A DNA stretch of 64,000 bases from Rhabditophanes sp. KR3021 (GCA_963281155.1 CAUJLY010000005.1:124001-188000); one strand, 5' to 3'; counted from the first letter of the stretch, positions 36,001-45,949 are shown. The notes: a model not told the origin generated them from the letters alone. Translations and numbers: made by a program.

Positions 36001-38346
36001 ATTATAAATACTTGATCCAAGTACAATATTTGCCGGTTTTGGAGTCCAATACAAGTTTAATTGATGGGGATTGCCCAGCTGGTTGGTTTATAGCAGGCAA
36101 TAAAGAATTCAAATCATGCTTCTTGTTTGTTGGTGCCTCGATGACATATACGAATGCAGTTAACTTTTGTTCGACAATGGGAGCATTTATGCCGTACCTA
36201 CGTAAGACTTTATCTCTCGTTTATTTAATAATTATTTTTCTAATTTTAGGTAAATTAAACAAAACAACAAAATTTATTATTGTAAAAATTAAAAAGAAAT
36301 ACCATTGGAAGATATTTTGGCAAAAAGTTGTCCAAGACCCAATTCGCTAATTCTCCTAACAATGTCAGGATGTTTCAAATACATCACTTGATTTGACTGT
36401 CCTGAGTCGTCGACATTATTCATTGTTAATCGCAAAATCCTCTTGATTAACCTGGCATGATCACCAATACTTTTGACTAAAGAATTCTTGATGAAATTAC
36501 AAACTTCATCTTTCTTTTCTTCTCCATAGTTCAACAGACAAATCATATTCTTCTTGAAGACTAATAACTCGATACTCTTTTAAATTGCTGGCTTAAAACA
36601 TTGGTCACATCTAAATTTGGTTGAAAGAGTTGATTGTTTGATACTTACCCTCTGCTCCTTCGTCATGATAATTGGTATTGCTTGTGGTTAGAGTTGGTGT
36701 CACGTCTAAGTTTGGCCTTTTCCAAGGCTTTTCATCATAACTGTTGTTATCTCTCCTTAACGTCTCCACATTGCAACTGTCAAATAAAAAAATATGGAAT
36801 GCCAAAAAACAGTCAAGTTAGACTTGTTTTTCAAAAAAGTTGCTTTCAATTGAGACACTCATACAAGGATGTGTAGTAGTGAAGCAATTGAAAATGTTAT
36901 GTGATTTAAATTAGATGATTGAATAAAAAAACCAAATCTAATTTGTTCCTTCTTCCAGGTAGTGATGACGTCAGGCAAAAAAGTTTAGCAGCTAAGATAG
37001 ATTACTTTATCAATAGAGATATGACGGAACAAGAAAGAATTGAAACTTACAAGATGAGTCAAGAGGCTAATATTTGGATGTCTGGAATCAACGTTCCTTC
37101 TATTCAATGTGGCAGAATGAGTAGTAAGACAGGATCTATTGGAACTGTCAATTGTAATGACTTACTTCCATTTGTTTGTGAAAAGGGAACTAAGCCGTAT
37201 GAAGAGCCGGTTACATGGCGATATGCAGTGGTGTTTGGGATCATTCTTATTTCGATATTATTGCTTTTTATTATTTGCTTGACTATCTGTTGGTGTTACA
37301 AATCTCAGCAAAGAGAAGAAGAGCATCATTTCAGAAAAGACTCTGTCAGAAAAAGTAAAAGACACATGTCGAAGGTCAATGAATGGAATGAAATGAAGAA
37401 AACTACAATGACCCAGGCAAATCAAATGTACAATAATCCGGATGGATTTGGATCTATTTCGCAAGCACATAAGAATGTTTTAAATAGTACGCCAGGGTAT
37501 GGGTCTTCTGGTACAAGTTCGGCTAGGACAGGTTCTTCGAGGACTGAAACTTCTGGAACGGGCACAACTACTACGGGCACAACTGCAACCGGCAGTAGTT
37601 TGCTAAGACCTTACACGTCGTGTACTTCAGATAGTTTGACAACAGATAGATATACTGGCACAGCAAAAAGTGGTGGGTCATCCTCTTTTGTTCCAATGCA
37701 AGGTAAAGTGTCTGCCCAACCAAACCCATATGCGGAAATCGCTACTCTTAGAAAGGGTTCGACGAATCCTTTAATTTTGACAAATAATCCCGATTTCATG
37801 CAAGATTGTTCATGCGATGGAACCGAAAGTTCCACCTACTCTTCAATTAGAGGTTCTTCATTAACAGATGATACCTCGACTTATTGTGAAGGAAGCGAAA
37901 GAACAGAGTCGGATAATTGTTCCTCACATACACTGTTGGCGAAACAAAGTAGTACACCTTTAACTACATTTGGCAAACCCGCCCAAAGACCAATGTCAAC
38001 GTTTGTACCGAATGCATCACCTTCTAGAAGCCAAATGCAAAATGCCACCTCAAACCCATCCTTATACTACGAAGTAGGTCAGCTTTCAAATGCAGGAGTG
38101 AATTTAGGGTTGTCTAAGACTCCAGCAACACCAAAACCAATCCCAACACCATCCACTCCGCCTTCCTTTGCAAAATATCAACCTTACCTTCAACCTGAAA
38201 CGAATAAAAAATCCCCACATCTAAATGAAGTTCCGTCTAGGTCGTTGGTAGACTTGGCACAACCAAAACAATACAGCAACCCATTTGCACGTGGAGGAAC
38301 TTACAAGTCCACGGAACATCTGAAGCCATTAGAAACTTCCATGTAA
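24004..38346 (+). CDS. bark: Bark beetle/anakonda homologue, giant SRCR and C-type lectin transmembrane protein
   Basis: Epithelial single-pass membrane protein; in Drosophila, bark/anakonda organises tricellular junctions. Exons: 24004-24280, 25005-25308, 25423-25698, 26284-28103, 28219-28413, 28572-28714, 28980-29487, 29557-30558, 31669-32319, 32446-34089, 34861-35007, 35053-36201, 36959-38346; about 3167 residues, every junction in phase, close to the fly protein's size. Visible order: signal peptide, SRCR1 (about 135-265), long right-handed beta-helix regions rich in NNxxxG/IxxN repeats, SRCR2 (about 1035-1145, GRLELFVDNQWGTVC), SRCR3 (about 1920-2030), C-type lectin domain (about 2660-2780, ending LPFVCEKG), TM helix (about 2790-2815) and a Ser/Thr/Pro-rich cytoplasmic tail of about 350 residues. 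Four RxKR sites suggest furin processing. Five large introns contain reverse-strand coding-like copies, listed separately. Confidence 0.9.
24265..24508 (-). pseudogene. Nested reverse-strand fragment, family N (intron 1 of bark-like gene)
   Basis: Reverse-strand open frame from 24508 to the stop at 24265-24267, with no starting ATG for the full stretch. It includes KYAIMFDMDDSGQSSQLIY followed by SKDPDII, matching the nested ORFs at 25821-26239 and 36289-36546. A CTAG acceptor-like signal precedes it. The stop codon lies inside the last 16 nt of host exon 1, so the nested frame and the host exon overlap on opposite strands. Probably one exon or a decayed copy of a small gene. Confidence 0.5.
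25821..26239 (-). CDS. Nested antisense gene of unknown family (family N), apparently intact
   Basis: Lies entirely inside the 25699-26283 intron of the bark-like gene, on the opposite strand. Exon 1 26239-26041, a 56-nt GT-AG intron, exon 2 25984-25821; 120 residues. The N-terminal half is partly basic and cysteine-containing (NKRRYDTQRRFSKCIPLNAK). The C-terminal half has YEYAVIFDLQD, then ASEQSNQVTYTKDPTTAKRI and IILDKIGF. The QSNQV-x-Y-x-K-x-P segment recurs in two other introns of the same host gene. No known domain is recognised. The intact frame with a plausible splice argues for a gene, but a small spliced ORF could arise by chance in a decayed copy. Confidence 0.45.
30640..31475 (-). 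pseudogene. Nested reverse-strand copy with disrupted frames (intron 8 of bark-like gene)
   Basis: Within the 1110-nt intron 30559-31668. In reverse-strand order it encodes an upstream piece with LPYEVTDKEAPILDESSLSV then GRKG. A splice donor follows, then an acceptor leading to PHHPQPS, then pieces with YVDEMGKELSGDLADAF, KLEMRKGLNKMLELS and finally HHITNCDYGN...TSW before a stop. The copy at 34140-34754 has the same pieces in the same order, with the splice at the same place. Frame changes between the pieces show decay, or unrecognised introns. Confidence 0.55.
34140..34754 (-). pseudogene. Second nested reverse-strand copy (intron 10 of bark-like gene)
   Basis: In intron 34090-34860. Reverse-strand pieces in order: LNYGERDEMFISFGMESLSY, then KEPQIVDETRLSIGRKG, a GT-AG intron of about 40 nt, PDKPSQPNSFLVCFK, YEFNRDIKSGDLSDK, and FKRQITNCDNGK...TSW. 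These align with the copy in intron 8, and the nucleotide run TTTGAAACAAACCAAAAA occurs in both (about 31253 and 34494). The LNYGE segment also matches the copy in intron 12 (36289-36805). In-frame stops after the intron indicate that it no longer encodes one continuous protein. Confidence 0.55.
36289..36805 (-). pseudogene. Nested reverse-strand copy, possible two-exon gene (intron 12 of bark-like gene)
   Basis: In intron 36202-36958, which splits the host C-type lectin domain. An upstream reverse-strand segment (36805-about 36650) ends at a GTAAGT donor. The downstream open frame 36546-36289 (85 codons from its ATG) contains LLNYGEEKKDEVCNFIKNSL, DHARLIKRILRLTMNN and then VDDSGQSNQVMYLKHPDI, RRISELGLG. 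It therefore joins the LNYGE motif of the intron 10 copy to the QSNQV motif of the introns 1 and 3 copies, which suggests that all are parts of one ancestral gene. The exact exon join was not resolved. Confidence 0.5.
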
Positions 38347-39031
38347 TTTATAGATCTCTGTTATTTTATCGTTTTGTAAATAAATAATTAATTAAAAAGT
38401 ATGTACATTAGAGTTTATAAAAATATTTAAAGTGGATACAACTGAATTAAATAATCATTTTTATATTGGACTTTTTGATAATGATGAAATGAAGGTTATA
38501 GTTGTCTTTTTTTGTGATCAAAATATGACAATTATATGCTTTAAAGCGTAGTAAATTTAACTCAATCCAATCAACAATTCAAATGACAATGTTCATTTTT
38601 TCAATATTTTTGTTACTTTATAAAATGTAAGAAAACTAATAATCTTAATTGTGTCCTACACTTTCCCCTTTCAAGAACATCAAACAAGCTTTATTTTAAT
38701 CAACCGCTCATGACATCTTATTTGACATCAAATGACTACAAAGGTTGGTACAAACATTTTATAATAAACTAGTCGAATGTGTGGTTTCGCCACAGTACAC
38801 TTTATTAAAGAATAATTATTTGCGACTATAAATTAAAATTATTTGAAATATTAAACTCAAAAAGTCTTTTTATCTCTTTCAAAAAACCATTTTGGTAGTT
38901 CTTAGAAATTCCTTCCATTTGATAAACTTTCGCCTTTGTTTTTGTCCTTTGTATCTCCTTACATCTATTAATTTGATAAAAAATGTGCATTTCAAAAAAA
39001 CATAATTATGATTATTTGCTATGCTCTTTTT
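38347..39031. other. Intergenic, no gene seen
   Basis: 3' flank of the bark-like gene; an AATAAATAATTAA stretch near 38379 could serve for polyadenylation. Nothing else recognised. Confidence 0.45.
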
Positions 39032-39394
39032 TCACAACAACATCAACACAGATAAATAGCAATTAATAAGAATCCTTTTAATACAAACCACACTCGCCAC
39101 CTCTTTCAATCCATTTCCAACTATTGTCGCGGGCTTGAAACCCGAATTCTTTTGAACCAATTTCACCATGACTGCATATCCAATTACGTAGAAAAAAAGA
39201 CCACTCCAATTCGTCAAACCATAGCCTTTCAAATTTGTGTGGCTCAAAATAGTTAGGTAATAAAAGGGAACAAATAGGAAGTTTGCAAATACAATCGTAG
39301 CAGAAATGTAGTAATTATAGCCTAAATTAATCATGAAACAAAAATTATCGCCTTGGATTTGTTTCGATTTAAGACCGCACTCAATTGCATTCAT
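39032..39394 (-). CDS. Small multi-pass membrane protein, unknown
   Basis: A single open frame of 120 codons from ATG 39394. Hydrophobic segments lie at about 30-52 (ISATIVFANFLFVPFYYLTIL), 65-82 (WSGLFFYVIGYAVMVKL) and the C-terminal end (ILINCYLSVLMLL). The region between the second and third segments is KNSGFKPATIVGNGLKE. No family recognised. The last hydrophobic stretch running straight into the stop could mean that a terminal intron was missed. Confidence 0.45.
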   Translation of the reverse strand: MNAIECGLKSKQIQGDNFCFMINLGYNYYISATIVFANFLFVPFYYLTILSHTNLKGYGLTNWSGLFFYVIGYAVMVKLVQKNSGFKPATIVGNGLKEVASVVCIKRILINCYLSVLMLL

Positions 39395-39775
39395 TTGTAC
39401 GGTTCGTTGAACATTTGTTTTTTTAGCAATGCAAGTTAATTACATCTTTTGATTGTATTAACACATTCTTATCATACTTTTCAGTAATGTTTTGTATTGT
39501 GTCTTTCTGTAGACGACAACGTATAACACCGTTTCTATGGGAAGGAGCGAGGTACTTGCAAATAATAGCAATGATCAACTTTAGAAAATCATTCAAAAAG
39601 AGTTTGAAAGATGATTGGTAGTTAACAAGATTTGGTAGTTTCCAAGCTTATCTCTTAAATAGTAAAATCCAATTAATTGTTCTTATTGAAAATATTAATT
39701 GGCCCAATAAGATGTATATTCAAACTAAAAACACAATCAATCAGGAACCAATTTATTTATACCAAAAAAATAAGA

Positions 39776-40615
39776 TTAAAAAGCCACTAATCCACTTTCT
39801 AAAGCTTCAATCTTCAAAAAATCGTACTCCCTCGCACATTCAATTAACTGTTCCATTTTATTTAAGCGCCATTGATAGTCTGAAATACCTTTAACCTTGA
39901 CATAATAATCATGCATTTCAGAGTTGGCTAATGTAAATGTTTTTTGCATCATTGACTTTAATTGTTCGGAAAGGATGGGTTCGTTGTCTGTTGACCAGAG
40001 AAGTTTAAGCGAAATGTAAGCTAGTTCAGTCAAGTCGAGGTCCATTTCATAGATTGGTTTGTAGATATTTGTTATTAGATATTTAAATACAGGATTATCA
40101 CTTTCCTGCGTCAGATTTCCATTTTGATCTAATGAGAGGCGTTTATTAGAAAGTATATGAGATTCGAGATTGAAAGCTGTCTTTTCGCCTATGATTAATA
40201 AATATTTAGAACCTCTGCCGTGTTTCTTGAAAATATTCTTAGACAGCACAATAGAAGAAATTGTTAAAAAATTAGGAAGGAAACAAGTATACAAGTATAA
40301 TTTGACGTCGTGAGGTAGAACAACAAACTCGGGAAACGACATCAGCAATTGTGCCGCCCCAATATAGCATGTATTTTTGAAACCAGCAAATTCGAGAAAT
40401 GAAATCTTGTCTGCTATAAATATTTGCTCCATTGACTTTACATTGCATTTGATAAAATAAGATTCTAAGGCAATAGTTGTCTTCTGAAGACTCGTAAAAT
40501 TTATAGCTCTCAACCAATCTTGCTTGCAACTATTACTATAAAATATGTCTTTGACTTTATCAGAAGTCCCCTGATGATCCATTTTAAGAATAGAATTAGC
40601 CAAACTAGACGCCAT
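39776..40615 (-). CDS. Nuclear hormone receptor-like protein with ligand-binding domain only
   Basis: Single exon, 279 residues from ATG 40615. The central segment (GAAQLLMSFPEFVVLPHDVK, then LYLYTCFLPNFLTI) matches the helix 3-5 signature of nematode supplementary nuclear receptors (sFPEFxxLpxxDkxxLxxxxf). Helices 7-12 follow with LTELAYISLKLLWSTD and a final EFLKIEALESG-like helix (YDFLKIEALESGLVAF). No C4 zinc-finger DNA-binding domain precedes it, and the upstream 600 bp contains none. Such orphan LBD proteins occur in nematodes through loss of the DBD exons; it may act as a dimerisation partner. A spliced DBD exon further upstream cannot be fully excluded. Confidence 0.65.
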   Translation of the reverse strand: MASSLANSILKMDHQGTSDKVKDIFYSNSCKQDWLRAINFTSLQKTTIALESYFIKCNVKSMEQIFIADKISFLEFAGFKNTCYIGAAQLLMSFPEFVVLPHDVKLYLYTCFLPNFLTISSIVLSKNIFKKHGRGSKYLLIIGEKTAFNLESHILSNKRLSLDQNGNLTQESDNPVFKYLITNIYKPIYEMDLDLTELAYISLKLLWSTDNEPILSEQLKSMMQKTFTLANSEMHDYYVKVKGISDYQWRLNKMEQLIECAREYDFLKIEALESGLVAF

Positions 40616-43022
40616 TGCTGCCACAATTTAAGAATTAAGTGAATTGTAGCCATTCCCACTCTTTTATACCCCAACTAAAGTCTAAAAAATGCCAGCTCAA
40701 CCCATTTAATAAGTCACCAAAAAAAGATTCCTTTTCAACGAATTCTGTCTTATCAAGTCAATTCATCTGCCCTTTAAATGTGTTAACTTCATATACAAAC
40801 AGAAGCACATTATTCCGGTTGTTGTGTTGTATAATCATAAGTTCAATACACATAAACATTTACACGAAAACCTTGATTTGTGTTGATTACAATTTTGTAT
40901 GATCATCAATTATAAGTACAGTTGTTTGATTGACAATCTTGTTTATGCATTTATTCTTTACTACTTCCGTACCACATCATAGTTGTGTTTTGTTTGTCTG
41001 ATTTTTATAGAACAAGTGACATATTTATAAAATATAAACTATACATATTTTGAATGTTCTAATGATGGAAGAAATGATCCTGAAGATTGTCATTATACAG
41101 GTTTCCCATTACATTTTGCACCAATATTTAGAACTTAACTTGATGACTTTATGATGTGAATAAAACTATGTGACAGTAATCTTTCGAAAGCCCTTGAAAA
41201 ATATTACTAATTACTTTCTGAATAACCTCTTCCACCGAGATACGCCTATCTAATCCACCCGTAATTGAGACCTGCATTTTTCATAATCATTATTAGCAAT
41301 TTCTTCCAGCTCTTCTTCATCGCTCTAAACACTCCAAATAGGCATTAAATTAGCACAAGTGTTTGCTTTAATAAATAAACATGAATACAAGTCTATTCTA
41401 TTCAAATCTTAGTTGTAAGGATGCCATTTATAACTTGATGCAAAATCAAAAAGATGACATTTTGTTATTTTGCATCAATTAGCTCTATTACTGGTGGTAG
41501 AGAGACCTGCTTAAATAGCTAATATTTTTCTCCAAGTTTTGGCACACTATAACTTTGATCATATTATTGTTTTTTTATGTTTGCTCTCAATTTTTAGTTC
41601 TTCTTTGACAAAATTATAGGAGTCTTTTGGACATCACACCTCTGGCCTAAATCATGACAGATTTTGGGTTTCGTGGTTGTATTAGATAGATATTGAGTAG
41701 TGCAATATTTTGAATTTGAACAACATCCTTTTTGTCGTTGGATTACAGCCCTATAGTCAAAAGTTGCCATTTCTCTATAAGAATGTTATTTTTATCAACT
41801 TTGCATCTTTCTCATGTAGTGCTTTTATTTTCAGTCAGAACTTGTGCAACTTGTAACCGTTGGCTTAATACTTTCCTTAACAATTTCCCACACATTTTCT
41901 CTCTATACCTTGAACGATTTGCCCACTTTGTGAGACTTAAGTTTCCATTTATGATATTTTGACTTTCGATATAATTTTTCAATCTAAGGGACCAGCACTC
42001 CTTAATCTACCTGCAAATCTGGTGTGCTGCATTTGTCAAGTCAATGTAAAGTTCTGTATGATGATTGCGAATGATGTCCTGAGATATTTATGCTATTTAA
42101 GATACCCTTGTTTGGGAAAGAAATTTCAAAAAAATTGGTATTTGTTGCTCTATATCTTTGATAGTGTTGTACTAACTGTGAGGCACAGATGGGTTAGGAT
42201 GGCAATATAGTTAAAGATAACTCATGGATAGGGCTACATTTTGACGCCAAAGTAGACTAATTGCAAAAGAAGGCAGATGATTATTTTAAAAGTCAATGCA
42301 ACATTTAATGATAACAATATATGCATTAAAATTAATGAATAGTTCATACATTTTGCAATTTTTTCCAAGACAAGTCTTTTTTGACGTTAAAATACAAAAA
42401 AATGACAAAGGAACTATAGAACACAAATAATCTGACTTCGCAACAAACACATTTTATCCAACTTGCAACATCAATCTATTTACACCACTCAAACATACCA
42501 GGTCAATGATTCCTTCAGTATCTGTTGTGTCTACATTATAGTATACATTTGTCTTACTTAATTCATGCCTAAACTGAATTCTATGTTACCATCAACACAC
42601 ACAAACTACTCTATTTTTTGGAATGTATCAAACTAAATTATATTTTAATACATTAGTTAAAAATAAACATTTGTACGTACTTTAGATTAATTACCGGCCT
42701 TCTATTGAAAAGTGATATCATTTTGATACAAAAAACATCTACAAGTAACTTGGTGAACATTTTTTATCTTAATAAAGGTAAGTAAAAAGGTATAAAGAAG
42801 GATATGATGTGATTGAGGAGAGAAAACAATTAATTTCATAGTTTCAGATACTATTAAAATTATGTTTTTACAAATTAAATAGGGAATGGGATAATTGTAA
42901 TATCGGTATTTGATTTGCCAAGCAAACAATTATTACGTTTGCAAGGGAAAAAACAATTGTGCAAATGGCTGCTTTTGCCGGATACAAAATCCCCAAATTT
43001 GACGCTTTTGATCCCACCAACA
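40616..43022. other. Region without a supported gene; a degraded coding-like stretch at 41730-42210
   Basis: About 2.4 kb. On the reverse strand, 42210-41730 can be read with only a few stops (segments such as TNAAHQICR and KECWSLRLKNYIESQ), which suggests an old degraded coding sequence, perhaps a transposase, but no family can be assigned. The remainder is AT-rich with no recognised feature. Confidence 0.3.
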
Positions 43023-43667
43023 TCAACACATTTTTTGACTCTCCGCCTTTTCGATAGCCTCCCCCAAACAAGAAGCAATCCATTCAAAACGAGCCTCCCT
43101 AGACTCCCTGAATCTTTCCATAGACCCATTGTATCTCGGAGTATAAGCAGCAACCCCAGGTTCATAAAATTCATTAACCTCAACAGACTCCAACTCCTTC
43201 CAACTATGGTACAGAAAATTGTGTCGTTCCCTTTGATAGACCACATCGGCATGTCCTGCCTTCACGACCCCAAAGAAGTGATGTTCGCCTGCATGGTCCA
43301 GGATGTCATTATCAAGGGGCGTTCTTGTGTAACCTTCATGCTCCTCTTCCCAACGGCTTAGGACTTCCTCGTGAGTTACCAACCATCCTTCTAATTCTTT
43401 AAGGACTCTTCGGGCAATGGCTTGCTCGAGTTTTTGGGTTTGGCGACATTTATTGCAATAGACGACCACTTTCTTCCTTCCGACAAGAGGAGATTCCTTC
43501 TCCTGTTCATTAAAACCTGACCTTTTGTCGTTCCTTTCAAAGGCAATCTTACCTATGAGCTTGTCTTCAGGATATGAGTAAATTGACCCCCCACTTCCCA
43601 ACTCACCTTCCTTCCCAACAGAAATGGCAAAGCTGGCAGCAGAAGGCACCTTATCCATAACATACAT
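43023..43667 (-). CDS. Conserved-looking protein of unknown family
   Basis: Intronless 214-residue frame starting at ATG 43667. It is hydrophilic and charged, with one CxxC pair (VVYCNKCRQTQKLEQAIARR), a segment EEVLSRWEEEHEGYTRTPLD, a striking HAGEHHFFGVV, and a C-terminal helix RFRESREARFEWIASCLGEA. Codon use is more GC-rich than the flanks, as in the neighbouring UPF3-like gene, supporting real coding. It lies head to head with that gene (246 bp between starts), so they may share a promoter. No domain recognised. Confidence 0.55.
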   Translation of the reverse strand: MYVMDKVPSAASFAISVGKEGELGSGGSIYSYPEDKLIGKIAFERNDKRSGFNEQEKESPLVGRKKVVVYCNKCRQTQKLEQAIARRVLKELEGWLVTHEEVLSRWEEEHEGYTRTPLDNDILDHAGEHHFFGVVKAGHADVVYQRERHNFLYHSWKELESVEVNEFYEPGVAAYTPRYNGSMERFRESREARFEWIASCLGEAIEKAESQKMC

Positions 43668-43913
43668 ACTTCTAATTAATTGAAAGACACACTTCAAAAC
43701 ACCCCAAATAACAATCTAAACCGTCCACAATGACTAAAATACATTTGCAATGCCTAATTTATTATTCAAATTTTGTAACTCCATCACCCCCCTCAATACA
43801 CACCCCTCCAATTAATTTCCAGTCGAAGTTACGAAGACATCACATTTTAAAATATGACGTGATCATATTACACACAACATTATTGAAAATTGTTGTTAAA
43901 ATTGGGGCTGAAT

Positions 43914-44764
43914 ATGACGAGGAAGGTTCGGAGCAAAAGTAACAAAAATGGAGTGAAAGTAGTTAAGGCCGTGAAAGTAAGTATATGATAAAATGTAGTT
44001 TAATGGTGAAATAATTTAAGGTTGCCATCAGACACCTGCCACCTTCGATAAAGGCTGAAGAAGTGTTGGGAAGTTTCGATCCCCCCCTCAATTCGTTGTA
44101 CTTCCAATTTTATTCGGGCCTGGACCTTGACTTTTGTGTGGCCGGACATTCGGCAGCTATCGTCATCTTGAAGTCTATGGATGCGGCCATCGAGTTCGCT
44201 CACGCCAATGAAGGAAAGGTGTTTAAGACAAGTGGTGGTGAGACGTCGCAAGCTACTTTTGAATTGGCTCCTAATGAGAAATGCCAGAAGACAGGGGGTT
44301 TCGTCAAACCGAAGGCTGAGTTAGGTCTGAAGATGCGTCAAAATGCCTTTTATTTGGAATACTTTGATCAAGAAAAGAAAAGTAAGGGAGCCCCGGACTT
44401 TGGCAAGATGTTGGAGACAATTGAAGCTAATGAGTTGAGAAAGGCTTTCGGCGATATTCGAGAGACTCCCTTGACTAGGGAAGTGGGCACTATTTATCTG
44501 ACTAAATCAGAAAGGTGTGGGATACGTGTACCGAGAGAAATCAAGGAACGGGCTGTTGAAAAAAGGCGAATCGCCAAGAAGGCTGAAAAAATCGAAAATA
44601 TGTTAGAAAAGGAATCGGAAGAGGATGGGGGCGATAGGAAAAAGGGAAAACGGAATAGAGGCGATCGGAAAAAGAAGAGCCAAGTTGGGGAGAGTGGAGG
44701 AATCGTTTCACCATCACACGAAGATGTCAAGAAAAAGAGGTCCTCAAGAAAGGATTTGTTATAG
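43914..44764 (+). CDS. UPF3/SMG-4-like nonsense-mediated decay factor (main frame)
   Basis: Exons 43914-43976 and 44021-44764. After a basic leader (MTRKVRSKSNKNGVKVVK) comes an RNP-like domain: VAIRHLPPSIKAEEVL, FYSGLDLDF, and ATFELAPNEKCQK, matching the UPF3 pattern KLP..., then AxVEFAPYQK. It continues with a DFGKML segment (UPF3: DPxYxxFLE), then a long basic tail rich in KKGKRNRGDRKKK. UPF3 bridges the exon-junction complex and UPF2 in mRNA surveillance. The domain is diverged, with a longer spacer after the APNEK motif. The frame stops at TAG 44762, but an overlapping frame continues to 45078 (separate entry). Confidence 0.6.
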
Positions 44765-45078
44765 CAAAAAGAACAGATGTAGTTGGAGATAACCTTCAAA
44801 AGAATGCAGGGAGCGAGACTTCAATCCAAGTTGAAACGACTACTTCTAAGAAGGGAAACGAGAAACGTCGCAGAAAAGGCAAAGATAAGAAGGATGACAA
44901 CGGCACGAACCAAATGGAAGCGAGCGCCATCAAGATCCAGTTACCTCTAATCATCACCAACTCAGGAAATTCAAAAGAAGAAACACCAAAAGAAGAAAAG
45001 GAAAAAAGCGCAGTCAAGAAGCGGAATAGAAAACCATACATGCCGGGAAATGCTGCTAAACAACTTGTTAAAGAGTAA
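44752..45078 (+). CDS. Probable C-terminal part of the UPF3-like protein in a shifted frame
   Basis: An open frame offset from the upstream one runs from near 44752 to TAA 45076-45078. It is charged and Lys/Arg-rich like the preceding tail (KKGNEKRRRKGKDKKDDN) and ends KKRNRKPYMPGNAAKQLVKE, which resembles the conserved basic C-terminal end of UPF3 proteins (EJC-binding region ending ...RPAIQIYxPG). The two frames join if one base is missing in the A/G-rich tract between about 44580 and 44760, or by a weak 38-nt intron at about 44693-44730. Which is correct cannot be decided from the sequence alone. Confidence 0.5.
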   Translation, partial: GFVIAKRTDVVGDNLQKNAGSETSIQVETTTSKKGNEKRRRKGKDKKDDNGTNQMEASAIKIQLPLIITNSGNSKEETPKEEKEKSAVKKRNRKPYMPGNAAKQLVKE

Positions 45079-45217
45079 TTCTAATTTGTTTATTTGAAGA
45101 TATATTTTTATATTGTATTTATAATTTTGTAATGTTTATTTATATTGGAAACAAAACACAATAAAGACAAGTAATAATTAAAACTTCTATTGGTTTAAAT
45201 GAATCAAATTGAATGGT

Positions 45218-45929
45218 TTAATTAGTTTTTTTGGAAGTTGGCTTGTGCCCTAGGACCTTTCTTCTTTGCCCGAACATGTAGAAATACATTTTTGGGAATC
45301 CTGGAATGTAGATGAGGCATGTTACAACAATAAACCACCAGTAGCTGAAAGCAAAGTTAATTGAATTTGGCATTTCAAGTGTAAAGATTTTCTTAGCGTC
45401 GATTTCGGGCAAAGCAGCGACCAGGGTAAATAATTCCCCTGAAGCTCCAAGAGGATACAAGACATAAAAGAAGGTATAACGCATCCATGTCAATGCGTAT
45501 GGCACTGATTTGACCAGTGAAAGTGCATAAAATGAGTATCTTACGACTTCAGTTACGGACCAAGCGATTGCAAGCATCGAAAGTCCAATCGAAGATTGAG
45601 TCGAAGGTACGGAGTACAGAATTGCCCAGGTAACAAAAACTCTTGAGTAAACTTGGATGATGGTGGTTGATACTGGAGAACGGACCACTCCTACCGCACA
45701 GTGAATAATTTCGAGGATAGCAGCAGTTTGGAAAATCTGGAGACAGCATTTGATTCCATCGTAGACGTCTTGGTTGGATCCATTAGCAGCTAGAATGGTG
45801 ATTGTTGTCCAGAGAATGTAGGCCCATCTAAATTAACAAATAAGCATAATTAGATATGTGAGAAAGCATAAATTACCCTAAGACTTGCACGGCATTATAA
45901 GCAACCAAATAAATTTGAACAGGCTTCAT
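45218..45929 (-). CDS. Very-long-chain (3R)-3-hydroxyacyl-CoA dehydratase (HACD/PHS1 family)
   Basis: ER enzyme that dehydrates 3-hydroxyacyl-CoA, the third step of the very-long-chain fatty acid elongation cycle. Exons 45929-45877 and 45827-45218; 220 residues, the usual length (human HACD1/2, worm hpo-8). Six hydrophobic segments are present. The family signatures are LAIAWSVTEVVRYSFYALSL and RYTFFYVLYPLGASGELFT. In the latter, Tyr and Glu seven residues apart (YPLGASGE) correspond to the catalytic pair. The C-terminus is basic (GQRRKVLGHKPTSKK), an ER retention-type tail. The upstream reading frame is open into 45930-46027, but that segment is better explained as the end of a separate small gene. 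Confidence 0.9.
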
Positions 45930-45949
45930 TATACTAGCTCCGACAAATT

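Noticed and set aside
43730..43942. Plus-strand ORF overlapping the start of the UPF3-like gene
   Set aside because: It has no domain and uses a different frame from the spliced UPF3-like reading.
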